Source: Terrimonas rubra
GTDB lineage: Bacteria; Bacteroidota; Bacteroidia; Chitinophagales; Chitinophagaceae
Direction: 5' to 3'
Assembly (NCBI RefSeq): GCF_042686025.1
Contig: NZ_JBHUOZ010000001.1
Span: forward strand, 1,302,001 to 1,366,000
Length of the DNA: 64,000 bases
A program made the translations under genes and the position numbers. Within the stretch, counting starts at the first letter, position 1. The number at the start of each line of letters is the position of its first letter. The notes beneath the pieces were generated by a model. That model was not told the origin of the DNA and made no database searches. It was given only the letters and a program-made list of their open reading frames with translations. Of this stretch, positions 16,851 through 25,520 are shown piece after piece.

Positions 16851-18353
16851 TTACCAGCTACTACCGCTACCGCCACCTCCGGAACTACCGCCGCCCCAAC
16901 TGCTGCCCCCGGAACCGGATGAACCCGATGAGCCCGATGAGCCGGATGAGGAACTGGACCGCTGTTTGCGAGGTATGGTATAACGTACTTTATTTTCGTA
17001 TTGGCAGTATCCACAATGGTAGGTCTTTTCTCCTTCACCGCTGCTATCATATGTAGCGGCATAAATAGTACGGTCCGATATCATGTCATAAGCCACCGTA
17101 TCACATTTAGGGCAAGCTTCATATTTTGAGAATAATTCGTAGCGAAAAATTTGTTGTTCATCAGCGTGTTCTGCTTTCCATACGTCATAGTCAACTGAGT
17201 TCATTCCTTCTTCATACACCTGGTTTGGCTTAAGGTAAACATCGTCAGCTTCTTCGTTCAGTTTTGACATAGGTTTACCATCGCTGCTATAAACAGGCTG
17301 GTTGCGTACCTGCTCAATGATACCGGCAATTTGTTTATGAAACAACAAAGTGGGGAATGGGAAAATATATTGTAAAAAGGTTGGTACCGTTAATTTATGT
17401 AAGCGTATATTTTTATAGGTTTCTACCCGGTCAGTAAACAGCAGGTGGGCCGAACGGCTATGTTTTAGTATAGCCTGCACTTTAACCAGTTGCTTGATCA
17501 TGAACATCAGGTAGACAGCAATGGCCAGTTGCCAGAACCTGTCATATATGGACCCCAGAAGAATTGCAACAATAAAAACTACATTAATGAGAAACTGTGT
17601 GAACTGGTACCTAAGCGTTCTGAAACTGTTACTCTCATTGAGGCTGGCTTTTGCCAGGATAAGTTTTTTAACAATAAAATAAATGAATAAAACGGTAATG
17701 ATGATCAGTAAAACCGGTACGGTATTGATCTTTTGGGTACTACTGTTATTATAGGTATCGGCATAAGGAATAACATGGTTATCGGGAGCGGATGGGGCTT
17801 CGTATCCCGCATCACCATTTACGGGTTCCTCCTGTTTTAAAACAGCAATTACCTGTTGTACCCCGGCAATAACACAATTATCATAATCCCCGCTTTTTGC
17901 ATAAGGAACCATATAGCGTTCCTGGATCTGTTTGGTAAGAATATCGGTTAAGGTAGATTCTAGACCATAGCCCACTTCAAATTCCATGCGGCGTTGATTT
18001 ACCACCAATAATATGAGAAGACCGTTATTCTTATCTTTTTTACCAATGCCCCAATGCCGGAACAGGGAAGTTGCAAAATCCTTTGGTGTTTTATCATTTT
18101 GAATATCTTTCACTACCACTACAGCTACCTGGTCGGTGGTACTGTTTTCCAGGTCTTTCAACGAATTATTGATGGTTGTTACAATAGAATCATGGAGAAT
18201 ACCGTCGGGATTGCTGACATAATTCCAGCTGGGTGAAGCTTTTGGATCGGGGATGTCTGTGTACTTCCATTTTCGTTGTGCTATCAGTGTATTGCAGCAA
18301 AATAACAATAACAGGAAAACTGTTGTACCGGTTATGCGGCAGTGTTTATTCAT
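16851..18353 (-). CDS. TPM-domain membrane protein with zinc ribbon and Gly/Ser tail
   Basis: 500 residues. Signal peptide at about 1-25; a TPM (TLP18.3/Psb32/MOLO-1) domain at about 45-165 (PDGILHDSIVTTINNSLKDLE, QVAVVVVKDIQ, GLLILLVVNQRRMEFEVGYGLE, IQERYMVPYAKSGDYDNCVIAGVQ); transmembrane segments near 215-235 and 260-300; a large cytoplasmic part with a C2-C2 zinc ribbon (CPKC ... CGYC, about 415-455); and a C-terminal tail of Ser/Gly/Trp repeats. TPM proteins of the YgcG type occur in many bacteria and are linked to membrane or protein quality control, but the biochemical role is uncertain. Confidence 0.88.
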   Translation of the reverse strand: MNKHCRITGTTVFLLLLFCCNTLIAQRKWKYTDIPDPKASPSWNYVSNPDGILHDSIVTTINNSLKDLENSTTDQVAVVVVKDIQNDKTPKDFATSLFRHWGIGKKDKNNGLLILLVVNQRRMEFEVGYGLESTLTDILTKQIQERYMVPYAKSGDYDNCVIAGVQQVIAVLKQEEPVNGDAGYEAPSAPDNHVIPYADTYNNSSTQKINTVPVLLIIITVLFIYFIVKKLILAKASLNESNSFRTLRYQFTQFLINVVFIVAILLGSIYDRFWQLAIAVYLMFMIKQLVKVQAILKHSRSAHLLFTDRVETYKNIRLHKLTVPTFLQYIFPFPTLLFHKQIAGIIEQVRNQPVYSSDGKPMSKLNEEADDVYLKPNQVYEEGMNSVDYDVWKAEHADEQQIFRYELFSKYEACPKCDTVAYDMISDRTIYAATYDSSGEGEKTYHCGYCQYENKVRYTIPRKQRSSSSSGSSGSSGSSGSGGSSWGGGSSGGGGSGSSW

Positions 18354-18401
18354 ACTTTACAATTCGGGAATAAAGATAGGAAAACGGTGGATGGTCACCA
18401 T

Positions 18402-18857
18402 CTAGCTTTTTAGTTTAAGGAACTTATCTCTCACCAGGTTCAATTCAATACCATGTTCCAGGTAGGCTTTTAACCCATCTAATACCGTTGTAAAGCCGCC
18501 GGTATTGTTACCGATCGCTGCCAGTAATTCATCCCCGGTTTCATGAAACCCATAGTTTTTAATAACTACATAAGTAGTATCATTACTTAACGCCGTAAAA
18601 ATAAAATCTACAGTTGTCGCAGGCTTGCCCCATTCAATAGTTATTTGTTGATCAGGTACGATGGTTTTCACTTCTATATTATCAGAAACATGATACATCT
18701 CCCATTCCCATTTTACGGTTTTACCTGTTTCCAGTTTACCGCTTGATTTGGTGAACCAGAATTTAGTCGTAATGGCCGGGTCAATAAATGCCTGGAAAAC
18801 CTCGCTGGCCGGTTTACGGATCATCATCTGGCATTCTACGGTTGGAATATTTTTCAT
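18402..18857 (-). CDS. AHSA1/SRPBCC-domain protein
   Basis: 151-residue single-domain protein of the START/Bet v1-like superfamily, AHSA1-like branch. Family features are the opening strand and helix (QMMIRKPASEVFQAFIDPAITTKFWF), the K-W-E-W strand (TGKTVKWEWEMY) and the C-terminal helix after GGFTTVLDGLKAYLEHG. These proteins form a hydrophobic pocket for small ligands. No signal peptide, so cytoplasmic. It stands alone, so its role cannot be inferred. Confidence 0.9.
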   Translation of the reverse strand: MKNIPTVECQMMIRKPASEVFQAFIDPAITTKFWFTKSSGKLETGKTVKWEWEMYHVSDNIEVKTIVPDQQITIEWGKPATTVDFIFTALSNDTTYVVIKNYGFHETGDELLAAIGNNTGGFTTVLDGLKAYLEHGIELNLVRDKFLKLKS

Positions 18858-18922
18858 ATGCTTAAATGTTTTAATAAATGGCTTTGATCAAATAATAATT
18901 ACATGAATGAAAGTATAAAAAT

Positions 18923-18958
18923 ATTCTCAGTCTAGTCTTCCACAGGAGGCTTTTAGCG
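18923..18958 (-). repeat. REP hairpin (degenerate), family 1
   Basis: TTCTCAG at 18924-18930 followed by a diverged CAGGAG arm and TTTTAGCG matches the reverse complement of the REP that follows the RAYT gene. Confidence 0.5.
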
Positions 18959-18959
18959 C

Positions 18960-19325
18960 CTAAGTATTTATAGTCAGAAGATCATTTAGCTCAGGTTTAG
19001 AATATTCTCCAATAGCATGAAGTTGATACTGAAAAATATTTTGCAGCTCTCGTTCTAAAATCTCTTCCCTGGATTTTTGCTTGCTTTCCATATTGCCAAA
19101 ACTTAAATAAAAAACTATTGTCGATTCGCTTGCGAATACTTTTTGTATATCTGTAGTATGGTTGAATATCACTCTCTTTATTACTTTCCATTCTTTACCT
19201 GATGTTAGAGATTTTATAATACTGCCTTCGCCAAGGCCATTCATCGTATGCTGTAAATCAGCAATTATACCTGCCGAACTTAGATTAAAACTGTTAATAA
19301 CATGTATAGTATTGTGAATGCTCAT
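18960..19325 (-). CDS. Hypothetical small cytoplasmic protein
   Basis: 121 residues from the ATG at 19325, not recognised. A TTG 36 nt further upstream would add 12 residues but overlaps an exact TATATTTG -7 box (19359-19366), so the ATG is preferred; it leaves a leader of roughly 25 nt. The protein is mixed alpha/beta (SIHNTIHVINSFNLSSAGIIADLQH; EWKVIKRVIFNHTTDIQKVF; a charged helix KQKSREEILERELQNIFQYQ). No signal peptide or membrane segment. It sits between two REP hairpins next to the RAYT gene, in a region of recent rearrangement. Confidence 0.65.
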   Translation of the reverse strand: MSIHNTIHVINSFNLSSAGIIADLQHTMNGLGEGSIIKSLTSGKEWKVIKRVIFNHTTDIQKVFASESTIVFYLSFGNMESKQKSREEILERELQNIFQYQLHAIGEYSKPELNDLLTINT

Positions 19326-19358
19326 CTGGATAGGAACTCGTATGATTGTTTTATTAAT

Positions 19359-19366
19359 CAAATATA
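19359..19366 (-). promoter_or_regulatory. -7 box of the 18960-19325 gene
   Basis: TATATTTG on the minus strand, an exact Bacteroidota -7 match; it helps decide the ATG start at 19325. No clear -33 TTTG is seen. Confidence 0.5.
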
Positions 19367-19391
19367 TACATTGTTTAATATTTGCATCCTT

Positions 19392-19425
19392 GTTTCTCAG
19401 TTGGGTCTCCCGCAGGGGACCCGGC
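19392..19425 (-). repeat. REP hairpin upstream of RAYT, family 1
   Basis: TTTCTCAGTTGGGTCTCCCG followed by CAGGGGACCCGGCG. GGGTCTCC pairs with GGGGACCC around a short loop. It is in inverse orientation to the hairpins downstream of the transposase, so the gene is bracketed by inverted REPs. Confidence 0.8.
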
Positions 19426-19457
19426 GTTGATAACCGCGGAAAGATGTAAATTTAATT

Positions 19458-20042
19458 ATGCCAACCAAAAGAGAAATACCTGAAAGTGAAGGTGTCTTTT
19501 TTATAACTTTTACCAACTATCAATGGAGGCCCCTGATCGCCATTTGTAATGGATATGATATAGTGTATAACTGGTTTGATTATTTAAAAGACCAGGGACA
19601 TTATATATTGGGCTATGTGATTATGCCGAATCATGTACATGTACTGATTGCCTTCAAAAATTGTAATAAGTCGCTTAATACGATAGTTGGAAATGGTAAA
19701 AGATTTATGGCCTATGCTATTGTAAGCAGATTACAGGAGATGAAGCAGGACATACTCTTATCTGAATTGTCTGGGGCGGTTTCCGGAAAAGAAAAGGAGC
19801 GCAATAAAAAACATGAAATATGGGAGCCTTCTTTTGATTGGAAGGAGTGCAGGAATAATGTTTTTATATTACAAAAGCTGAATTATATACATGATAATCC
19901 GTGTAAAGGGAAGTGGAGCCTGGTTAATGCTCCGTATGAATATCAACATAGTTCTGCCGGCTTTTATATTACCGGGCATCATACCACTTATGCGGTACTC
20001 AATTATTTTGAATTAGGAGATATTGATTTGACTAAATTATGA
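19458..20042 (+). mobile_element. REP-associated tyrosine transposase (RAYT, IS200-like)
   Basis: 194-residue Y1 transposase of the IS200/IS605-like superfamily. The HUH metal-binding motif is NHVHVLI near residue 60, preceded by HYILGYVIMP; the catalytic tyrosine is probably Tyr137 in LNYIHDNPCKGKW. Short length, single-copy appearance and flanking hairpins place it with RAYTs, which process REP palindromes rather than mobilising a classical IS. Inverted REPs lie at 19392-19425 and 20049-20083. A tandem copy of its last ~38 codons plus REP follows at 20088-20245, and another remnant lies at 16180-16326. The frame is intact, so the enzyme may be active. Confidence 0.9.
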
Positions 20043-20048
20043 TGTTAT

Positions 20049-20083
20049 ACGCTGAGTCCCCTGCGGGAGACTCAGCTGAGAAC
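20049..20083 (+). repeat. REP hairpin downstream of RAYT, family 1
   Basis: GCTGAGTCCCCTGCGGGAG followed by ACTCAGCTGAGAAC. GAGTC pairs with GACTC (via CCC/GGG) to make a strong hairpin. It starts 6 nt after the RAYT stop. Confidence 0.85.
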
Positions 20084-20087
20084 AAAT

Positions 20088-20201
20088 GCACCATATGGGT
20101 AACAACATAATTCTGGCGGCTTTTATATTACCGGGCAGCATACTACTTACCCGGTACTCAATTATTTTGAATTAGGGGATATTGATCTGGCTAGGCCATG
20201 A
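20088..20201 (+). pseudogene. Truncated RAYT 3' copy
   Basis: Direct duplicate of the last ~38 codons of the RAYT gene. It reads APYG-stop-QHNSGGFYITGQHTT, then YPVLNYFELGDIDLARP and a stop, against APYEYQHSSAGFYITGHHTT in the intact gene. One internal TAA interrupts an otherwise open frame. It is followed by its own REP at 20211-20245, so gene tail and hairpin were copied as one unit. Confidence 0.85.
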
Positions 20202-20210
20202 TGTATATAA

Positions 20211-20245
20211 ACTGAGTCCCCTGCGCGGGAAACTCAGCTGAGAAC
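20211..20245 (+). repeat. REP hairpin after truncated RAYT copy, family 1
   Basis: ACTGAGTCCCCTGCGCGGGA followed by AACTCAGCTGAGAAC; same hairpin as 20049-20083 with small changes. It ends 22 nt from the stop of the receptor gene on the other strand and may act as its terminator. Confidence 0.8.
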
Positions 20246-20266
20246 TTCTTTATTAACATGATCCGG

Positions 20267-22732
20267 TTAATTACTCGCTGCTCTCTGCCTTTCTTCTTCG
20301 GCGCCGCTGGTTCTCCGCCTGGAAGCGGCAACTTTGTTATTGCCAAATCGCCAGGTAAAAGAAAGTGTGGCCACCCTGGATTCTCTTTCCACTTTAAAAG
20401 TTTCGCTATAATCCCTGAAACTGGTGGTAGCACGGGAAACCTGGGTATAAAAAATATCGGAGATATTGAAACGTACCGTGCCTTTACCTTTTAAGATTGT
20501 TTTTTGCGCACCAATGGCCAGCTGACCAACCGGGCGCACCTTCATAAAGCCATATACTTCGGCTGCACGATAAACACCGGTCAACTCGGCCGAATATCCT
20601 TTTTTACCAATGGTAAAACTGTTATTGGTGTTGATGTTAAAGTTTACATTGCCGTTGCGCAGGTTCGTGTTGGCCAGATTACCCTTATACAAACCGTAAT
20701 ATACATTCACATTGTTCACACTGTTCCACCAGGGAGTAACCTGTATCGGCGCCGATATATTAATGCCGTAAAACTCAAACTGTGCCAGGTTCCGATCGGT
20801 CTGGATCGTGATCTTATCTTCTTCTTCGGAAGGGAAAATAACCTGCGTTATATTTTCTTTGGTAATGGAATACAAAAGGGTGGTGGTGATACGTTGGTTA
20901 TAGGTATGCGACAGCTCAAAGGAATAAGTATATTGCGGACGCAGATAAGGATTGCCTTCGCTATAGGTGGTATTATTGATAAAGAATTTAAAAGGGTTTA
21001 ACTGCCGGTAGTTGGGGCGGTTTAACCGGCGGCTTACCGAAAGCCCTAATTCATGTTTAGGCGCCAGTTTGTAATTAACAAAAAGACTGGGAAAGAGGTT
21101 GACATAACTGCTGTCAAATTTTTGATTGGTGGCCAGCTGGTTACCTTTAATACCAGTATGCTCCACCCTTAAACCTCCCTGGAAATTAAAACGATTTAAT
21201 TCCTTACTGAAAGAAAGATAGGCTGCATTAATATTTTCATCGTAAATAAAATGATTGCTTTGGTTAGGGTCAAAAACAGGACTGCCACTACTGGCATCAT
21301 AATAGGCCAGGTCATTATCGGCACGTACCAGGCTGCTTTTTACACCCAATTCCAGCTTGGCTTTTTTAGGGAACATTTTTATGTAATCGGCTTTCACTGA
21401 TTGAATATTCAGATGACCGTCTATATCGCCCAGTAAAATATAATCATCCTGTATCTTGTTCTGGTTATTATCGTAAAACGCTGTCCTGAAATCCTGGTTG
21501 GTATTATTGCCAAAACGGGCATAATCTATATCCACATTCAGTTCACTGCCCAGGGAGTCGAACTTATGTTTCAGGTTGGCGTTGATGCCATAATTAAACC
21601 AGTGGTCTTTATTGGAACTGAAGTTTTTGTCTACCCCCACCAGGTTATAATTGTTATTCAATACATTGGAATTGGTATTTCCTCGGGAATGAAACTGGTT
21701 GCTCACCCCGTTTAATACTATACCTACTATTGTTTTATCCGATAAAGAATAGTCGGCACCTATACGGGCAGTATGATTTTTAAAAGGAAAAGTGATGAAA
21801 TTATCCTGGTCAAATACACCGTCGGGTTGGCCATCTTTAAAAAACTCCCGGTACAAGGTCAGGTGACTAAAAGCTTTACGATAGGCAAAATTATAATTGC
21901 CGAAGAGGTTCAGCTTTTTATTACGGTGGTTGAAAGTGATACCCTGTCCTGTTTTAGGATAACGCCCCTGGCCATAACTGGCGGTAAGGGTTCCGTTAGT
22001 ACCCAGCCGCTGGTCTTTCTTCATTACTATATTAATAATGCCCGAATTGCCGGCTGCATCATAACGGGAAGAAGGGTTACTGATCAGTTCTATTTTTTCA
22101 ATGGCATTCGCCGGCAACCCTCTCAGGTAATTACCCAGGTCTGCGCCGGAGATGACAGAAGGCTTACCATTGATCATGACCATAACACCCGGTCGGCCTT
22201 TCATGCTGATATTATCGTTATTGTCAATCACCACACCCGGGGCTTTTTCCAAAACCTCGAAAGCCGAACTACCAGCAGCGGTAATGCTGCTCTGTACATT
22301 TATTACCAGTTTATCCAGTTGCCTTTCTATAAAAGGTTTCTTAGCGGCCACTACCACTTCATTCATCTGGGTTGTTTTAGCCGTTAATACAATGGTGGAC
22401 AGATCGTGGTGTAAGTGTTCGGCAGTTAGCCGGAAGGAAGCAGAGTAGTACATGTTCAGTCCCGCAGCAGTAACACTGACAAAATATTCGCCCGTTTTCA
22501 GGCCTTCCATCTCTGCGATGCCCGATTCATTGGCGATGGCCGTTTTTTTCAACAGGGAATCTTTTGCCTGTAATAAGGATACGGTGGCGGACGATACCGG
22601 TTCCAGTTTTTCATTCACCAATTTCAACCTGACAGAACCACGCTCATTCTGCTGGGCGATAAGATTATGATTACTTACAAAGAAAACTATTACAATGAAT
22701 GTAACCTTTATGATGCTATAAACGACTTTCAT
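20267..22732 (-). CDS. Outer-membrane receptor (carboxypeptidase-regulatory + plug + OMP barrel), paralogue 1
   Basis: 821-residue outer-membrane protein with signal peptide (VFFVSNHNLIAQQ). A carboxypeptidase regulatory-like domain at about 33-115 (LEPVSSATVSLLQAKDSLLKKT) is followed by a TonB-type plug at about 125-225 (KPFIERQLDKLVINVQ, VLEKAPGVVIDNNDNISMKG, SRYDAAGNSGIINIVMKKDQR), then a long barrel of the type annotated as outer membrane beta-barrel family 3. No SusD partner is present. It is a close paralogue of the next gene, and a conserved palindrome lies 51 nt upstream of its start. The role may be TonB-dependent import or signalling. Confidence 0.9.
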   Translation of the reverse strand: MKVVYSIIKVTFIVIVFFVSNHNLIAQQNERGSVRLKLVNEKLEPVSSATVSLLQAKDSLLKKTAIANESGIAEMEGLKTGEYFVSVTAAGLNMYYSASFRLTAEHLHHDLSTIVLTAKTTQMNEVVVAAKKPFIERQLDKLVINVQSSITAAGSSAFEVLEKAPGVVIDNNDNISMKGRPGVMVMINGKPSVISGADLGNYLRGLPANAIEKIELISNPSSRYDAAGNSGIINIVMKKDQRLGTNGTLTASYGQGRYPKTGQGITFNHRNKKLNLFGNYNFAYRKAFSHLTLYREFFKDGQPDGVFDQDNFITFPFKNHTARIGADYSLSDKTIVGIVLNGVSNQFHSRGNTNSNVLNNNYNLVGVDKNFSSNKDHWFNYGINANLKHKFDSLGSELNVDIDYARFGNNTNQDFRTAFYDNNQNKIQDDYILLGDIDGHLNIQSVKADYIKMFPKKAKLELGVKSSLVRADNDLAYYDASSGSPVFDPNQSNHFIYDENINAAYLSFSKELNRFNFQGGLRVEHTGIKGNQLATNQKFDSSYVNLFPSLFVNYKLAPKHELGLSVSRRLNRPNYRQLNPFKFFINNTTYSEGNPYLRPQYTYSFELSHTYNQRITTTLLYSITKENITQVIFPSEEEDKITIQTDRNLAQFEFYGINISAPIQVTPWWNSVNNVNVYYGLYKGNLANTNLRNGNVNFNINTNNSFTIGKKGYSAELTGVYRAAEVYGFMKVRPVGQLAIGAQKTILKGKGTVRFNISDIFYTQVSRATTSFRDYSETFKVERESRVATLSFTWRFGNNKVAASRRRTSGAEEERQRAASN

Positions 22733-22753
22733 GTTCTATACTTTTATTCAGGA

Positions 22754-22761
22754 GCAAGGTA
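22754..22761 (-). promoter_or_regulatory. Putative -7 box of receptor paralogue 1
   Basis: TACCTTGC on the minus strand, a 6/8 match to TAnnTTTG, exactly 21 nt downstream of the palindrome at 22783-22801. The matching position upstream of paralogue 2 holds TAGTTTTA. Confidence 0.45.
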
Positions 22762-22782
22762 GAGCAATGCATTTCAGTACTT

Positions 22783-22801
22783 ATCCCCCCTTATGGGGGA
22801 T
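22783..22801. promoter_or_regulatory. Conserved palindrome (operator candidate) upstream of receptor 1
   Basis: ATCCCCCCTTATGGGGGAT, differing in one base from the site at 25450-25468. Flanking bases are also conserved on both sides (TACTG on one side; GGATrAAyGG on the other). Candidate binding site of the response regulator encoded at 25521-26156; alternatively a terminator-like hairpin 47 nt after the stop of receptor 2. Confidence 0.6.
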
Positions 22802-22847
22802 ATGGATAAACGGTTATAATTGTATGTGAATGCGGAAGCGCATTAAC

Positions 22848-25280
22848 TTAACCGGCCCTTCTTTTTTCATCTTCTACACCCGTAGTACGTTGCCTTGCTT
22901 TGGTTACAGTGTTCTTACCAAAACGGTGTGTAAAGGAAAGTGTTAGTACCCTTGAATCCCAGGTACGGTCGGTAAAGAAATCCATGTTCTGGTAATTCAC
23001 TACCACGGCTACCCGGTTGGTATAAAAAACATCAGTAAGGGCCAGTTTAAAAGTGGAGTTCCTGTTCTTTGATAATTTTTGAATGCCGACAGATGCCTGT
23101 GCAATATTGCGGATAACAAACAGGCCCCATGCATTTTTTGCCTGGTAAAAACCGTTCAGCTCTGCGCTCCAGCCTTTATCACCCATGCGGAAAGAGGAAT
23201 TTAATCTTGCATCCCAGGAGAAAAAGTCATTGGTAAGGTTGCCGCCCTGGAAAGGACTTTCATATTTGTTCCAGAACATATTGACGCTTAGCGAGGCATT
23301 CATCCATTTTTTAATAGTAACCGGAATAAAAGTACCCAGGCTTACAATATAAAAATCCTGCAGGTTGGCCGGTGCCTGGTAAGAAATCCGGGTATTATCG
23401 TCCTGTACAAATACATCGGTGATCACATCTTTACTGCGCGAAAAGTTAAGCGTGGTTATGTATTTTCCTTTAAACGTATGGCTTAACTCATAGGCATTGG
23501 TGAACACGGGTTTCAGTGCCGGATCGCCTACTACATAAGTATAAGGGTCTACAAATATGCGGAAGGGGTTTAATTGCCGGTAGCTCGGGCGGTCAATGCG
23601 CCTGGTATAGGAAACGGAGAGCTGGTGTTGATCCGATAGTTTCTGGTTAACGGTAAGGCTGGGAAACCAGTTTACATATGAACGGGAAAAATGCTCACCG
23701 GTAGTGATCTGGTCGCCCCTAGTGCTGGTATGTTCCATGCGCAAGCCAGCCTGTATATCTGTTTTAGTAAACTCTTTTGCGAGCATGGCATATGCAGCAT
23801 TTACATTCTCTTTATACAAAAAATGATTGGAACGCTCCGGGTCAAACTCCGCATTACCGTTAACCACATCATAAAAATTCACTTCCGCATCCGTCTCTAC
23901 CAGGCTTGATTTTATACCGGCTTCCAGTTTAAGGGTTTTGGAAAAGGGATGTATGTAATCTGCTTTCAATGATTTTACGGTGATCAAACCACGTTGATCC
24001 GTATTCAGGCGGTTATCGTTTAGTAATACATCATCCTTATTAACGTTCTGGTTAAAAACATCCTGCCGGGTAGTGGCCCTGAAACGTCCGAAATCAATAT
24101 CTGCAGTCAGTTCACGGCCGGAACTGTCAAAACTGTGCTTAATATTAAAATTGCCAAAGCCGTTAAACCGTTTTTCATTTAACTGAATGGCCGTTTTGGT
24201 CAGGTAATCAATTTCACCATCAGGGTAAGTGATCACCGAATTGGTGCTGCCATCCCTTTCATTCTTATTCCAGTTAAAATTGAACATCGCTCCAATGATT
24301 GTTTGCTTACCCATGTAATAATCTACGCCCACGCGGCTGTTATTACTCATGATGGGTTGTTTGATAAAGGAGGTCTGGTCAAATATGGATACCGGCTTTC
24401 TGTCGGCATCAAAAAATTTACGGTTAATATAAAACCGAGTAAACAATTGTGGCTGCGAATAAGAATGTGATCCGAAAATATTCCAGTTCTTTTTCCTGAA
24501 ATTAAGGTTAATACTGGCATTGGGTTTGGCATAACGGCCCTGCCCGTAACTCAATGCCAGGCTGCCATTCAATCCCTGTCGCTGGTCTTTCTTAAATTTT
24601 ATATTAATAATACCGGCATTCCCGGCTGCATCGTATCGGGCCGAGGGGCTGGTAATGATTTCAATGGATTGAATGGTAGATGCCGGAATGCCACGCAGGT
24701 AAGTGATCAGGTCGGCCCCGGAAAGTGGTGAAGGTTTACCATCTATCATCACAATTACCCCGGACTTTCCTTTAATATTAATGGAGCTTTCCTGGTTAAC
24801 CACCACACCCGGTGAACGCTCCAACACTTCCAGCACCGAATTACCTGCCGCCACAATACTGTTTTCTACATTTACCACCATGCGGTCCAGCTTACGTTCT
24901 ATAAAAGGCTTTTGTGATACTACAGTAACTTCGCCCATTGCGGCAGTACTAATTGTCAACGTGATATTATTAAGCCGGATATCATTGTTTTTATCATCAA
25001 TACTAAAGGGGGACGAAAAGTATTTGCCATAACCCGTATTGGTAATACGCAATAGATATTTTCCCTGTTTGATCCCTTCCATCTCTATTCCGCCTTCCTT
25101 ATTCGAAAAATCAGCTTTTACCAATATAGAATCTTTAGCGCTTAACAGGGAAACGGTAGCGCCGTCAATGGCGTTGCCCATATTGTCTACCACACGTCCG
25201 GATAGCTTTCCGGTGCTTTGAGCATACGTAAAGAAATTGCTTAACAATAAAAAACAAAGGAGGGTAATATATTTCAACAT
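22848..25280 (-). CDS. Outer-membrane receptor (carboxypeptidase-regulatory + plug + OMP barrel), paralogue 2
   Basis: 810-residue paralogue of the preceding gene with the same order: signal peptide (FLLLSNFFTYAQ), carboxypeptidase regulatory-like domain (AIDGATVSLLSAKDSILVKAD), plug (KPFIERKLDRMVVNVENSIV, VLERSPGVVVNQESSINIKG, SARYDAAGNAGIINIKFKKDQR), and a barrel ending in VLTLSFTHRFGKN. Many segments align directly with paralogue 1 (RPxYRQLNPFxxF, LxPxxTxxxELSHT), so this is an ancient tandem duplication. Its leader is ~120 nt longer than that of paralogue 1 because a dispersed repeat lies between promoter and start. Confidence 0.9.
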   Translation of the reverse strand: MLKYITLLCFLLLSNFFTYAQSTGKLSGRVVDNMGNAIDGATVSLLSAKDSILVKADFSNKEGGIEMEGIKQGKYLLRITNTGYGKYFSSPFSIDDKNNDIRLNNITLTISTAAMGEVTVVSQKPFIERKLDRMVVNVENSIVAAGNSVLEVLERSPGVVVNQESSINIKGKSGVIVMIDGKPSPLSGADLITYLRGIPASTIQSIEIITSPSARYDAAGNAGIINIKFKKDQRQGLNGSLALSYGQGRYAKPNASINLNFRKKNWNIFGSHSYSQPQLFTRFYINRKFFDADRKPVSIFDQTSFIKQPIMSNNSRVGVDYYMGKQTIIGAMFNFNWNKNERDGSTNSVITYPDGEIDYLTKTAIQLNEKRFNGFGNFNIKHSFDSSGRELTADIDFGRFRATTRQDVFNQNVNKDDVLLNDNRLNTDQRGLITVKSLKADYIHPFSKTLKLEAGIKSSLVETDAEVNFYDVVNGNAEFDPERSNHFLYKENVNAAYAMLAKEFTKTDIQAGLRMEHTSTRGDQITTGEHFSRSYVNWFPSLTVNQKLSDQHQLSVSYTRRIDRPSYRQLNPFRIFVDPYTYVVGDPALKPVFTNAYELSHTFKGKYITTLNFSRSKDVITDVFVQDDNTRISYQAPANLQDFYIVSLGTFIPVTIKKWMNASLSVNMFWNKYESPFQGGNLTNDFFSWDARLNSSFRMGDKGWSAELNGFYQAKNAWGLFVIRNIAQASVGIQKLSKNRNSTFKLALTDVFYTNRVAVVVNYQNMDFFTDRTWDSRVLTLSFTHRFGKNTVTKARQRTTGVEDEKRRAG

Positions 25281-25332
25281 AATGATAAGGTTTTACGGTA
25301 AAGCGTTTTATTGCCGGTATGTGAATGAAAGG

Positions 25333-25393
25333 TTTACCAGCTGTAGTACCACTGGCATCGTTCCTTGCGTCGCACATTTCGGCTGCAGGAACA
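25333..25393 (+). repeat. Dispersed intergenic repeat, family 2, copy C
   Basis: CCAGCTGTAGTACCACTGGC, then ATCGTTCCTTGCGTCGCAC and GGCTGCAGGAAC; matches the reverse complement of the 30078 copy and the plus strand of the 41021 copy. It lies between the putative promoter and the start of receptor 2. Confidence 0.65.
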
Positions 25394-25420
25394 GATAGCA
25401 ACAAGCTATCGTCCCTTATG

Positions 25421-25428
25421 TAAAACTA
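25421..25428 (-). promoter_or_regulatory. Putative -7 box of receptor paralogue 2
   Basis: TAGTTTTA on the minus strand (7/8 match to TAnnTTTG), exactly 21 nt from the palindrome at 25450-25468, the same spacing as upstream of paralogue 1. Confidence 0.5.
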
Positions 25429-25449
25429 TTATCAGGCGTAGCAGTAAAC

Positions 25450-25468
25450 ATCCCCCTTTATGGGGGAT
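25450..25468. promoter_or_regulatory. Conserved palindrome (operator candidate) upstream of receptor 2
   Basis: ATCCCCCTTTATGGGGGAT, 18/19 identical to the site at 22783-22801. It is 53 nt beyond the stop of the response regulator gene and 170 nt before the receptor start. Confidence 0.6.
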
Positions 25469-25520
25469 TTGGATGAATGGTCATACCGTGTTTTCGGTGG
25501 AAAGGTGGTAGTGCGGTTGG

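Noticed and set aside
19326..19361. TTG start for the hypothetical gene at 18960
   Set aside because: It overlaps the exact -7 box TATATTTG, so it would lie upstream of the transcript; ATG at 19325 is used.
20504..22387. Long plus-strand open frames opposite the receptor gene
   Set aside because: Antisense shadows of the receptor coding sequence with no plausible product.
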